From a bacterium (GTDB lineage: Bacteria > Myxococcota > UBA727 > JAUIJE01), in NCBI GenBank assembly GCA_030431455.1, contig JAUIJE010000001.1:1-64000 (forward strand): a DNA stretch of 64,000 nucleotides. Reading direction: 5' to 3'. The notes under the pieces were generated by a model, which was not told the origin of the DNA, did not search any database, and was given only the letters and a program-made list of their open reading frames with translations. Position numbers and translations under genes: made by a program. This document shows positions 56,976 to 64,000 of this stretch, in pieces. The stretch's first letter is position 1; each line of letters begins with the position of its first letter.

Positions 56976-58319
56976 ATGCACGCCATGACCACCCGACGAA
57001 ATACCTGGAGACACGAGCTCACCCACCTCATCCCGCTCAGTTGGCCGGTGGCGCTCTCGATGCTCTCGTACGCCCTGATGACCCTGGTCGACACGCTGTT
57101 CGTGTCGCAGCTCGGCGCGCCCGTGCTCGCCGGCGTGGGGTTGGCCGGCGTGGTGTACTTCACCTTGCTCGCGTTCCCCGCGGGCGCGCTGCGGGCGGTC
57201 AAGACCGTCGTGGCCCAGCGCACGGGGGCCGGGCGCACGGCCGAACCCGCGGCGCGGGCCGCGGTGTGGATCGCGTTGGTGTTGGCCGCCCTGTTCTCGG
57301 TGTTGTGCTGGGCATTGCTGCCCCTGCTGCCGCGCTTTTTGCAGAGCGCCGAGGCCGGCGCGACCGCGGTGGGCTACCTCACCGTCCGGGTGTGGGCGGT
57401 GCCGTTTGATTGTGTGTTCATGGCTTTGCGTGAATACCGGTACGGCACCGGCGACACCCGGGCCCCGATGCGCGCGACCCTGGTCGCCAACGCGGTCAAC
57501 GTCGGCCTCGACGCGTTGTTTGTGCCCGTGCTCGGGCTCGGCGCGGAGGGGGCAGCGGCGGCGACGGTGACGGCGGCCCTGGCCCAAGCGGTGTTCCTCG
57601 TCGTGCCCACCCGGGCGGCGTTGCGGGTCCGGGCGCGCGGGATCGCGACCACGATTCTGCGTCTGGGGGGCCCGTCGGGCGTGCAGTTTCTGATCGAGAC
57701 GGGGTCGTTTTTTGCGTTGACGGTCATCCTCGCGCGGCACAGCGATCGCGCGGTCGCGGCCCATCAAGTGGCATTGCAGTTGGTGCACTTCGGCTTCTTG
57801 CCCGCGGTGGCGATCGGCGAGGCGGCCAGCGTGCGCGCCGGGGCCGTCGTCGGGGCGGGGCGTTTTCGCTCGGTGTACGCGGTGACCACGGCGTCGCTGA
57901 TGCTGGTGTGGGCGTGGGCGGCGGCCACCGGGCTTTTGTTTGCGCTGGGCGGCGGGCACATCGCCTCGTGGTTCGGCGACGACGTGGCCATGCTCGACGA
58001 GGCCCGCGTGCTGTTGCTCGTGGCCGCGGTGCTGTTGCTGCCCGATGGGGCCCACATCGTGTTGCGCGGCGTGCTGCGCGGCACCGGCGACGTCACCGTG
58101 CCCGCGGTGTTGAGCGTGGCCGGGGCGTGGTTGATCACCCCGCCGCTGGCGCTGTGGTGGGCGTTGCACCTCGACCTGGGCGCGCGGGGGGCATGGTTTG
58201 CCCTGTTCGTGGAGATCCTCGTCGCCAACGTCACCCTCGGGTGGCGCCTGCGCTCGCGCGGGTGGGTCGCGCCCGCGCGCGTTTCGCGGCGCTGGTCGAT
58301 GGACGCAGACAGTGCCTAG
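56976..58319 (+). CDS. MATE family multidrug/toxin efflux transporter
   Basis: This 447-residue protein has twelve predicted transmembrane helices arranged as two similar halves, with the MATE signature regions LIPLSWPVALSMLSYALMTLVDTLFVSQLG and LRGVLRGTGD near the C-terminal half. MATE pumps expel cationic drugs or metabolites with Na+ or H+ gradients. The ATG at 56976 is used; one three codons later has slightly better spacing to a GAGATG. Natural substrates are unknown. Confidence 0.87.
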   Translation: MHAMTTRRNTWRHELTHLIPLSWPVALSMLSYALMTLVDTLFVSQLGAPVLAGVGLAGVVYFTLLAFPAGALRAVKTVVAQRTGAGRTAEPAARAAVWIALVLAALFSVLCWALLPLLPRFLQSAEAGATAVGYLTVRVWAVPFDCVFMALREYRYGTGDTRAPMRATLVANAVNVGLDALFVPVLGLGAEGAAAATVTAALAQAVFLVVPTRAALRVRARGIATTILRLGGPSGVQFLIETGSFFALTVILARHSDRAVAAHQVALQLVHFGFLPAVAIGEAASVRAGAVVGAGRFRSVYAVTTASLMLVWAWAAATGLLFALGGGHIASWFGDDVAMLDEARVLLLVAAVLLLPDGAHIVLRGVLRGTGDVTVPAVLSVAGAWLITPPLALWWALHLDLGARGAWFALFVEILVANVTLGWRLRSRGWVAPARVSRRWSMDADSA

Positions 58320-58328
58320 CGGTCGGGC

Positions 58329-60086
58329 TCAGGTCCCGAGCACCACCCCTTTGCCCTCGAAGCGCACGATCGCCGGGCGTCGTGCGCTCTCGGGCAAGCC
58401 GGGGAAGGGGCCGCGGTAGGGCACGACCTGGCCGTTCCAGCCGAGCAGCCGGTCGGCGCGGATGGTCACCGGCTGTCCGGCGTCGACCGCGAACCCGATG
58501 AGCGGCCGGTCGGTCATCAAATGCACCTGCCCGGTGCCGCGCAGGTGCACGATGTCGAGGTCGTCGCCGTCGTCGGCGGGCAACCGGCCGTTCTCCCACA
58601 CGAGCCCGTCGGAGAACGCAAGAAGGTTGTTCTCGACGAGGTAGAGGTCCTCGTTGTGCAGCTCGATGGTGCGCACATGTTCGGGCTTGGGGGTGAGCGC
58701 GGCGGTGCCGCGTCCCATCGCCGCGCACAGCGGGGCTTCGTTGCCGCCGAACAGGCTGTCGGTGCGCCGGCCGCGGTACCGCCGGTTGATGGGCTCGACC
58801 TCGAGCTCGCCGGTGAGGCACACGATGTGGTCGGTGCGGAAGTACAGGATGTCGTCGATGTGGATGTGAAAATGGCCGGCGCCGTCGTCGGCGACGATGC
58901 CGTCCAAGGTCAAGGGGCCCGGCCCGAGATCGTCGAGCAGGGGCGCCGGCCGGGGCGGGGGCGGCGCGGGGCTCGCCTGAGGCAGCTCGACCGGGCGCGG
59001 CTCGATGGCCACCTCCCGGGTCACGTCTTCGGCTTCGAACGTGAAGTTGACCGAGCGCCGCCGGGCTTCGGCGGAGGCCTCTTTGGTCGGGGGCGCGGTC
59101 TTCTTGTCCAGCGACGCGCGGGACGCCGCGGTGAGGGCCGCGGCCTCGGCGCCGCTGTTGTCGAGACGGGGCTTGGCCTCGGTGGTGGGGGTCTCGTCAT
59201 CGGCCCCGTCGTCGTCACCGATGTCGAGCGGCTCGGGGCTGTCCCCGGCGAGCTCGGCGAGGTCCCCGTCGTCGAGCGGGGCGTGGTCGACGAGGCTGAC
59301 CGCGGTGCTCATCGCGGTGGGGGTCGCGCTGGCGGTGATCGGGCCGCCGCCGTCGGGGGTTTTGGCGACCTCGGCGGCGACATCCGCGAACGAGATCTCA
59401 TCGTCCTCTTCCTCGAACAGGTCGTCGACGGACGGGTTTTGGGCCGGGGGGTCTTTGACCGGGGCGCTGTCGGGTTCGGCCGCGAGCAGCTCTTTGGCCG
59501 GCGGCGCGCTGTGGGCGAGCACCGCCTCCTCGGGGAGCGCCCGGGGGGCGGCGAGCGGGGCCTCGGCGCTGTCGGGCGGCGTGCTCGGCATGGGAATGAC
59601 GGTGGTGGCCTTTTGCGCTTCTTGGTGCATCTCCTCGGCGCGCTCGGTGTTGCCCGCCTGCGCGTAAAACGACGCGGCCTCCGCGTACCGTTGTTGTTTC
59701 TCGAGGATGAGGCCCATGTAGTTCGCCGCCCGGGGGTGGTTGGGCGCGAGGTCGAGGACCTGCTCCAGGGTGCGCTCGGCATCGTCGAACTGTTCGGTCT
59801 TGAGGTACACGAGCGCGAGGTTCAACCGGAGCGAAGGCTCGACGGGGTTGTCGTGCACAAGCTCCGCAAAAAGCTGCTCGGCGCGCTCGAGCTCGCCGCC
59901 GCGAAAGAGGCTGAGGCCGAGCAGGTTCTTGGCCTGCTCGTCTTTGGGGGAGAGCGCGAGGGCTTTTTCAAAATGGACCTGCGCCTCCTCGACGCGACCG
60001 GCCCGCATCAGGTCTGACCCCTCGGTGAGGAGGTACAAAAACTCCTCTTCGCGGGATGCGGCGCTCTTTCCGGTCATCGGATCCAT
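58329..60086 (-). CDS. TPR protein fused to an AIM24-like domain
   Basis: This 585-residue protein has three to four TPR repeats at the N-terminus (about 15-150: AQVHFEKALALSPKDEQAKNLLG and similar), a long low-complexity Ala/Pro/Asp linker, and a C-terminal ~200-residue AIM24-type beta-barrel domain with LYLVENNLLAFSDGLVWENG and VTIRADRLLGWNGQV. AIM24-domain proteins have no settled biochemistry. The pairing with TPRs suggests a scaffold. It begins 12 bp after the lytic transglycosylase stop, behind GGAGG, so they share an operon. Confidence 0.8.
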   Translation of the reverse strand: MDPMTGKSAASREEEFLYLLTEGSDLMRAGRVEEAQVHFEKALALSPKDEQAKNLLGLSLFRGGELERAEQLFAELVHDNPVEPSLRLNLALVYLKTEQFDDAERTLEQVLDLAPNHPRAANYMGLILEKQQRYAEAASFYAQAGNTERAEEMHQEAQKATTVIPMPSTPPDSAEAPLAAPRALPEEAVLAHSAPPAKELLAAEPDSAPVKDPPAQNPSVDDLFEEEDDEISFADVAAEVAKTPDGGGPITASATPTAMSTAVSLVDHAPLDDGDLAELAGDSPEPLDIGDDDGADDETPTTEAKPRLDNSGAEAAALTAASRASLDKKTAPPTKEASAEARRRSVNFTFEAEDVTREVAIEPRPVELPQASPAPPPPRPAPLLDDLGPGPLTLDGIVADDGAGHFHIHIDDILYFRTDHIVCLTGELEVEPINRRYRGRRTDSLFGGNEAPLCAAMGRGTAALTPKPEHVRTIELHNEDLYLVENNLLAFSDGLVWENGRLPADDGDDLDIVHLRGTGQVHLMTDRPLIGFAVDAGQPVTIRADRLLGWNGQVVPYRGPFPGLPESARRPAIVRFEGKGVVLGT

Positions 60087-60098
60087 CGCCCTGCCTCC

Positions 60099-60704
60099 TC
60101 AGCCCTTGCCCCAGAGCCGCATGATGTCGGCCACGTAGGCCTGCGTCTCGGGAATGTGGGGCACGCGCATCAGCCGCCGCACCCGTCCCGGGCCAGCGTT
60201 GTACGCGGCCAAAGCCAAACGTGGGTCGTCAAAGCTCTTGAGCAACCCGGCGAGATAGCGCGCGCCCCCGTCGATGTTCTGCGCGGGGTCGAGCGCGTCT
60301 GTCACCCCGAGGTCGGCGGCGGTGGCGGGCATCAACTGCATCAGCCCTTGGGCGCCGGCGCGTGACACGACCTTTGCGCGGAAGCCGCTCTCGACCGCGA
60401 TCACCGCCCACAACAACCGCCGGTCGAGGTCGTAGCGCGCCGCGGCCGCGTCGATGAGGTCATCGTACGGGGTGGCCGTGACCTCGACGCGCGCGGGCGG
60501 CGCCGCCCCCCGGTGCGGGACCGCGGGCTGGCCGTCGGCCCAGCGTTCAAAATCGCCCGGGGTGTAGGGCACAAACCGCGTGTCTCCTCGACGGTCGGTG
60601 ACGTGCACCGTGCCCTGCGGATCGACGTACACAAACATGTTCGCGGCCGCGCCCGCGCTGCCTGTCAGCGAGGTGAGAACCGTGATCACGAGCGCCCGAA
60701 ACAT
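60099..60704 (-). CDS. Lytic transglycosylase (SLT family) with signal peptide
   Basis: This 201-residue secreted protein has a signal peptide, a short DUF4124-like segment (VYVDPQGTVHVTD) and an SLT domain (about 83-195). The catalytic Glu is in AVIAVESGF, followed by GAQGLMQLMPATA, ALAAYNAGPG and the final helix. It cleaves peptidoglycan glycan strands. It is co-transcribed with the downstream TPR-AIM24 gene. Confidence 0.9.
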   Translation of the reverse strand: MFRALVITVLTSLTGSAGAAANMFVYVDPQGTVHVTDRRGDTRFVPYTPGDFERWADGQPAVPHRGAAPPARVEVTATPYDDLIDAAAARYDLDRRLLWAVIAVESGFRAKVVSRAGAQGLMQLMPATAADLGVTDALDPAQNIDGGARYLAGLLKSFDDPRLALAAYNAGPGRVRRLMRVPHIPETQAYVADIMRLWGKG

Positions 60705-60790
60705 GGCGCAAAGGCTAGCCGACTTCGTCCGGGATCGCCCGTTTGTGGCCCGGGCATCGCAAAACAGGCCGTTGCGCGCGGCAGGTGGGG

Positions 60791-60801
60791 GGTGCTACAC
60801 G
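60791..60801 (+). promoter_or_regulatory. Candidate extended -10 promoter element for the microcompartment operon
   Basis: GGTGCTACACG, identical to the element before glyS, lies 40 bp before the BMC-T start. A TTGCGC 18 nt upstream of TACACG could be a -35 box. Confidence 0.35.
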
Positions 60802-60841
60802 GCGAATCCCCGCCTTTCGGACCCGACACGAGGACCCTGCG

Positions 60842-61465
60842 ATGAGCACGCTGCGCGCCTATACCTTCCTGGATTCGCTTCAGCCTCAGCTCGCCGCCGA
60901 CGTGTGCACCACCTGCCGCGGCTATTTCCCGGTGCCGGGCGTGGCCAGCCTGTTCGTGGAGATCGCGCCGGGCATGGCCATCCACTCGCTGCTCGACCGC
61001 GCGCTCAAGACCTCCGAGGCCCGGCCCGCGACCATCGTGGTCGAGCGCGCCTTCGGCATGCTCGAGGTGCACCACGAGGACAAAGGCCAAGTGCTCGAGG
61101 CCGGCCAAGCGATCCTGGACGCCCTGGGGGCCAAAGAGCAGGACCGGATCAAGCCGCGGGTGGTCAGCGACACCGTCATCCGCGGGATCGAGCCCATGCA
61201 CGCGATGATCGTCGACAAGATCCGCTTCGGGGCGATGATCGAGCCGGGCCTCAGCCTGCTGGTCATGGAGTGTTACCCCGCGGCCTACATCGCCCTCGCG
61301 GCCAATGAAGCGGAAAAGGCCGCGGACATTCGGCTGGTCGACTTCACCCCCTTTGGCGCCTTCGGGCGCTTGTACCTCGCCGGCACCGAAGCGGAGATCG
61401 ACGAGGGGCGCAAAGCCGCGGTCGCGGCGTTGGAAAGCATCACCGGCGTGCCCGAAAAGAAGTAG
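60842..61465 (+). CDS. BMC-T shell protein, double-stacking gated type (CsoS1D/Hoch_5816-like)
   Basis: This 207-residue protein has two tandem BMC domains, so it forms pseudohexameric trimers in microcompartment shells. The starts RAYTFLDSLQPQLAADVCTTC and RGYFPVPGVASLFVEIAPGMA, and VVERAFGMLEVHHEDKGQVLEAG in domain one, match the CsoS1D/CcmP/Hoch_5816 group. These trimers stack face to face and have a gated central pore. Domain two keeps IRGIEPMHAMIVDK and ANEAEKAADIRLVDFTPFGAFGRLYLAG. It leads the shell operon; the ATG at 60842 has GAGGA. Confidence 0.92.
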   Translation: MSTLRAYTFLDSLQPQLAADVCTTCRGYFPVPGVASLFVEIAPGMAIHSLLDRALKTSEARPATIVVERAFGMLEVHHEDKGQVLEAGQAILDALGAKEQDRIKPRVVSDTVIRGIEPMHAMIVDKIRFGAMIEPGLSLLVMECYPAAYIALAANEAEKAADIRLVDFTPFGAFGRLYLAGTEAEIDEGRKAAVAALESITGVPEKK

Positions 61466-61504
61466 TGCACGCCCACGACACCCACAGAAACGGAGGCACC
61501 CGGA

Positions 61505-61801
61505 ATGGCTGAAGCCCTGGGCATGATTGAGACACGGGGATTCGTCGGACTCGTCGAAGCGAGCGACGCGATGGTGAAAGCCGCGCGCGTCGAGCTCGTG
61601 GGCTACGAAAAAGGCTACGGCGGCGGCTACGTCACCGCGGTGGTGCGGGGCGACGTCGCCGCGGTGAAGGCCGCGACCGAAGCCGGCAGCCGCGCCGCCG
61701 AGCGCGTCGGTGAGCTCGTGAGCGTGCACGTGATTCCGCGCCCGCACGAGAACATCGACCAGGTGTTGCCGCTCGGCCGCCAAGGGAAATCCAAGAAGTA
61801 A
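61505..61801 (+). CDS. BMC-H shell protein (hexamer)
   Basis: This 98-residue single-domain shell protein has [33 protein letters not shown], the pore-lining [22 protein letters not shown] and [11 protein letters not shown]. These hallmarks closely recall the Haliangium ochraceum BMC-H (Hoch_5815) from memory. It builds the hexagonal facets. GGAGGCAC precedes the ATG. It follows BMC-T by 39 bp. Confidence 0.95.
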   Translation: MAEALGMIETRGFVGLVEASDAMVKAARVELVGYEKGYGGGYVTAVVRGDVAAVKAATEAGSRAAERVGELVSVHVIPRPHENIDQVLPLGRQGKSKK

Positions 61802-61894
61802 CGCCGCCGCAAGGTGGCGCGACCTCCGCCTCCGACGTGGTCGGGGGCGGCGGTGGTCGTTGGTGCGATCGCCACGAGGTCTCGAGGAGACGAC

Positions 61895-62191
61895 ATGCAA
61901 CTGGGCTTGGTGGTCGGCACCGTGGTCGCGACCCGCAAAGACGAGGAGCTCGAAGGGCTCAAGCTGCTGCTGGTCAAGGGGGCCGACGAGACCGGCAAGG
62001 CCAAGGGCCCGGTCATCGTCGCCGCCGACGCGGTGGGCGCGGGCGTGGGCGAACTCATCCTCTACGCCGCGGGCAGCTCGGCCCGCCAAACCACGGTGAC
62101 CAAAAATCGCCCCGTCGACCACGTCATCATGGCCATCGTCGACGAGATCACCGAATCGGGCGACAAGCGGTACGAAAAAGCCACCGCCTGA
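61895..62191 (+). CDS. BMC-P shell vertex protein (EutN/CcmL family)
   Basis: This 98-residue protein has the EutN/CcmL fold: [53 protein letters not shown] and [15 protein letters not shown]. Pentamers cap the twelve vertices of the shell. GAGGAGACGAC precedes the ATG at 61895. It follows BMC-H by 93 bp and precedes the aldehyde dehydrogenase by 17 bp. Confidence 0.95.
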   Translation: MQLGLVVGTVVATRKDEELEGLKLLLVKGADETGKAKGPVIVAADAVGAGVGELILYAAGSSARQTTVTKNRPVDHVIMAIVDEITESGDKRYEKATA

Positions 62192-62208
62192 GGCGGTAGG
62201 GAGCGGCC

Positions 62209-63705
62209 ATGGCGCAACACAACCTCTCCGACCAACGCCTCAACGAAATCGTCGAAAAGGTGGTCCAGCGCCTCGCCCCCCAGCTCGGGCACACGGGCCC
62301 GGTGACCAACCCGCGGGCGACCCCGTCGCCGGGCAGCAACTGCGGTCCCGTGCCCCCGATGATCAATACCGGCGGGTACTCGGCCGGGCGCTTGGGCCAG
62401 TTTGACGACGTGGACAGCGCGGTGGCCGCCGCGCGCCGGGCCCACGAGCAGCTGGTGCACAACGTGTCGCTCGAGCAGCGCCACAAGATCGTCGAGGCCT
62501 TCCGCCAGGTGGTCCGCGACCACAACCAAGAACTGTCACACGGCGCGGTCCAGGAGACCGGCCTCGGCCGCGTGGCCCACAAGCTCAACAAGAATCTCCT
62601 GGTCGCGAACAAGACCCCGGGCCCCGAGATTTTGACCCCCTGGGCCCAGACCGGCGACGACGGCCTCGTGCTCCGGGAGCGCGCCCCCTACGGCGTCATC
62701 GCCGCCATCACCCCCACCACCAACGCCACCGAGACCATCATCTGCAACGGCATTGGGTTCGTGGCCGGCGGCAACGCCGCGGTGTTCAACGTGCACCCCT
62801 CGGCCAAGCGCATCTGCGCCCGCATGGTCGAGCTCGCCAACCAAGCGATGGTGGCCGCGGGGGCTCCCGACAACCTGCTCTGCGTCATCCGGGAGCCCAC
62901 CATCGAGTCCGCCAACACCCTGATGACCCACCCCGGCATCCGCCTGGTCGTCGTCACCGGCGGCCCCGGCGTGGTCAAGGCGGCGATGAGCTCGGGCAAA
63001 CGCGCGATCTGCGGCGGCCCCGGCAACCCCCCGGTGATCGTCGACGAGACCGCCAACATTCGCCAGGCGGCCCAGGGCATCATCAACGGGTGTTCGCTCG
63101 ACAACAACATTGTGTGCATCGCGGAAAAAGAGATCTTCTGCGTGGCCGACGTCGCCGACCTGCTCAAGCGGGAGATGGCGCAGTTCGGCGCGGTCGAGCT
63201 GTCCCGGGCGGAGATCACCAAGCTCGAGCGCGTGGTCCTGGCCGAGGACCGGGCCCACCCCAACAAAGACTGGGTCGGCAAAGACGCGGCCAAAATCGCC
63301 GCCGCCATCGGCAAGCGCGTGCCCGACGACACCCTGATCCTGCTGTGCGAAGTGGACGGCGAGGACCACCCCTTCATCCAATCGGAGCTGCTCATGCCGG
63401 TGCTGGGCATGGTGCGGGTCAAAGACGTCGACACCGCCATCGACGCCGGGGTGCGGGCCGAGCACGGCTTTGGCCACACCGCGGCGATGTACTCGACCAA
63501 CATCGATTCGCTGCACAAGATGGCCCGGGCCTTTGACGGGTCGATCTTCGTCAAGAACGCGCCCACCTACGCGGGCCTGGGCCTCGGCGGCGAGGGCTAC
63601 ACCAGCTTCACCATCGCCAGCCCCACCGGCGAGGGGCTGACCACCGCGCACCATTTCACCCGCGAGCGGCGCTGCACGCTCAAGGACCACTTCCGGATCG
63701 TGTGA
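62209..63705 (+). CDS. CoA-acylating aldehyde dehydrogenase of a bacterial microcompartment
   Basis: This 498-residue enzyme oxidises an aldehyde to an acyl-CoA with NAD, inside the shell. The catalytic Cys303 is in DNNIVCIAEKE, as in PduP/EutE. An N-terminal amphipathic helix (LSDQRLNEIVEKVVQRL, about 6-22) followed by a Gly/Pro linker is a probable encapsulation peptide. The aldehyde substrate (acetaldehyde, propionaldehyde or another) is not revealed by sequence. Its stop overlaps the start of a pyrophosphatase gene (GTGATG), so the two are translationally coupled. Confidence 0.93.
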   Translation: MAQHNLSDQRLNEIVEKVVQRLAPQLGHTGPVTNPRATPSPGSNCGPVPPMINTGGYSAGRLGQFDDVDSAVAAARRAHEQLVHNVSLEQRHKIVEAFRQVVRDHNQELSHGAVQETGLGRVAHKLNKNLLVANKTPGPEILTPWAQTGDDGLVLRERAPYGVIAAITPTTNATETIICNGIGFVAGGNAAVFNVHPSAKRICARMVELANQAMVAAGAPDNLLCVIREPTIESANTLMTHPGIRLVVVTGGPGVVKAAMSSGKRAICGGPGNPPVIVDETANIRQAAQGIINGCSLDNNIVCIAEKEIFCVADVADLLKREMAQFGAVELSRAEITKLERVVLAEDRAHPNKDWVGKDAAKIAAAIGKRVPDDTLILLCEVDGEDHPFIQSELLMPVLGMVRVKDVDTAIDAGVRAEHGFGHTAAMYSTNIDSLHKMARAFDGSIFVKNAPTYAGLGLGGEGYTSFTIASPTGEGLTTAHHFTRERRCTLKDHFRIV

Positions 63706-64000
63706 TGCATCTTTGGCATGACGTCCCCATCGGCGACGGCGCCCCCCGGGTCATCACCTGCGTGATCGAAATCCCCCGGGGCGGTCGCGTCAAATACGAA
63801 CTCGACCACGAGCTCGGCATCCTGCGCGCCACCCGCGTGCTGTACGGGGCGGTGCACTACCCCGCCAACTACGGCTTTATTCCACAGACATTGGGCGACG
63901 ACGGCGACGCCCTCGATTGCATCGTGCTCGGCCAGGAGCCCATCGTGCCCGGCGCGCTCGTCACCGCGCGGGTCATCGGGGTGATGCCCATGGTGGACAG
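63705..64000 (+). CDS. ppa: Inorganic pyrophosphatase (family I), 3' end beyond window
   Basis: The frame starts ATG at 63705 and is open to the window edge (98 codons). It matches soluble family I pyrophosphatase: K-Y-E-L-D near residue 31, HYPANYGFIP near 53 and GDDGDALDCIVL (the D-x-D-x-x-D metal site) near 65. The enzyme hydrolyses pyrophosphate to two phosphates. Overlap with the aldehyde dehydrogenase stop codon places it in the microcompartment operon, an uncommon partner. No encapsulation peptide is visible at its N-terminus. Confidence 0.9.
   Translation, partial: MHLWHDVPIGDGAPRVITCVIEIPRGGRVKYELDHELGILRATRVLYGAVHYPANYGFIPQTLGDDGDALDCIVLGQEPIVPGALVTARVIGVMPMVD

Overview
The window is GC-rich and densely coded. 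It looks like a chromosomal stretch of a myxobacterium (Myxococcota, probably near Haliangium, Plesiocystis or Nannocystis). Signs of this are a Ser/Thr kinase with the HRDISPQN loop plus a PEGA tail, many lipoproteins with Asp-Gly or Asp-Ala linkers, a PilZ-type protein, a GAAC-N4-GTTC SOS box before recA, and microcompartment shell proteins that closely resemble, from memory, those of Haliangium ochraceum. Codon use is uniform, and I see no phage, insertion sequence, CRISPR array, rRNA or tRNA.

Layout. 1-4.1 kb: a cut-off peptidoglycan-binding protein, a membrane fatty acid hydroxylase with a palindromic operator on its ribosome-binding site, and a receptor-type Ser/Thr kinase. 4.1-11.1 kb (minus strand): folD-gcvT-gcvH-gcvP (glycine cleavage and one-carbon folate), then an adenosine deaminase translationally coupled to a degraded PduL-type phosphotransacylase. 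11.2-14.7 kb (minus): a graspetide (microviridin-like) cluster of one 479-residue precursor and two ATP-grasp ligases. 14.8-22 kb: a fused hydantoinase/5-oxoprolinase, the TldD/TldE peptidase pair and an AlgH/YqgE protein. 22-26 kb: an RlmI-like methyltransferase, another methyltransferase and small hypothetical genes. 25.8-31 kb (minus): an Mla-type lipid transport set with two different MlaE permeases. 31-38 kb: glyS, a hairpin-rich spacer, a PilZ/Hsp70-substrate-domain fusion and alaS. 38-44.8 kb: a secreted membrane-anchored subtilase, a lipase, an S15-type hydrolase and rho. 44.9-52.3 kb: acylphosphatase, pepA, a protein with six copies of a short motif, and a 1001-residue S41 processing protease. 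52.3-54.3 kb: a 136-bp tandem repeat and SOS-controlled recA. 54.4-60.7 kb: an epimerase, lipoproteins, a MATE pump behind a possible leader peptide and terminator, a TPR-AIM24 fusion and a lytic transglycosylase. 60.8 kb to the end: a bacterial microcompartment operon (BMC-T, BMC-H, BMC-P, CoA-acylating aldehyde dehydrogenase, then an inorganic pyrophosphatase cut by the window edge).

The most striking system is the graspetide cluster. After a ~250-residue helical domain of unknown function, the precursor carries the microviridin leader motif PFFARFLEN and then ten tandem T-x-K-x-P-S-D-x-E-D cores. The residue expected to set protease specificity varies across the cores (K, R, M, R, E, E, L, E, A, M). 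One precursor could therefore yield a set of protease inhibitors with different targets, or one multi-headed inhibitor. The second notable system is the microcompartment operon with its coupled pyrophosphatase. The coupled adenosine deaminase/degenerate PduL pair 55 kb away is a possible satellite of it, which would suggest nucleoside or deoxyribose breakdown; that link is inference.
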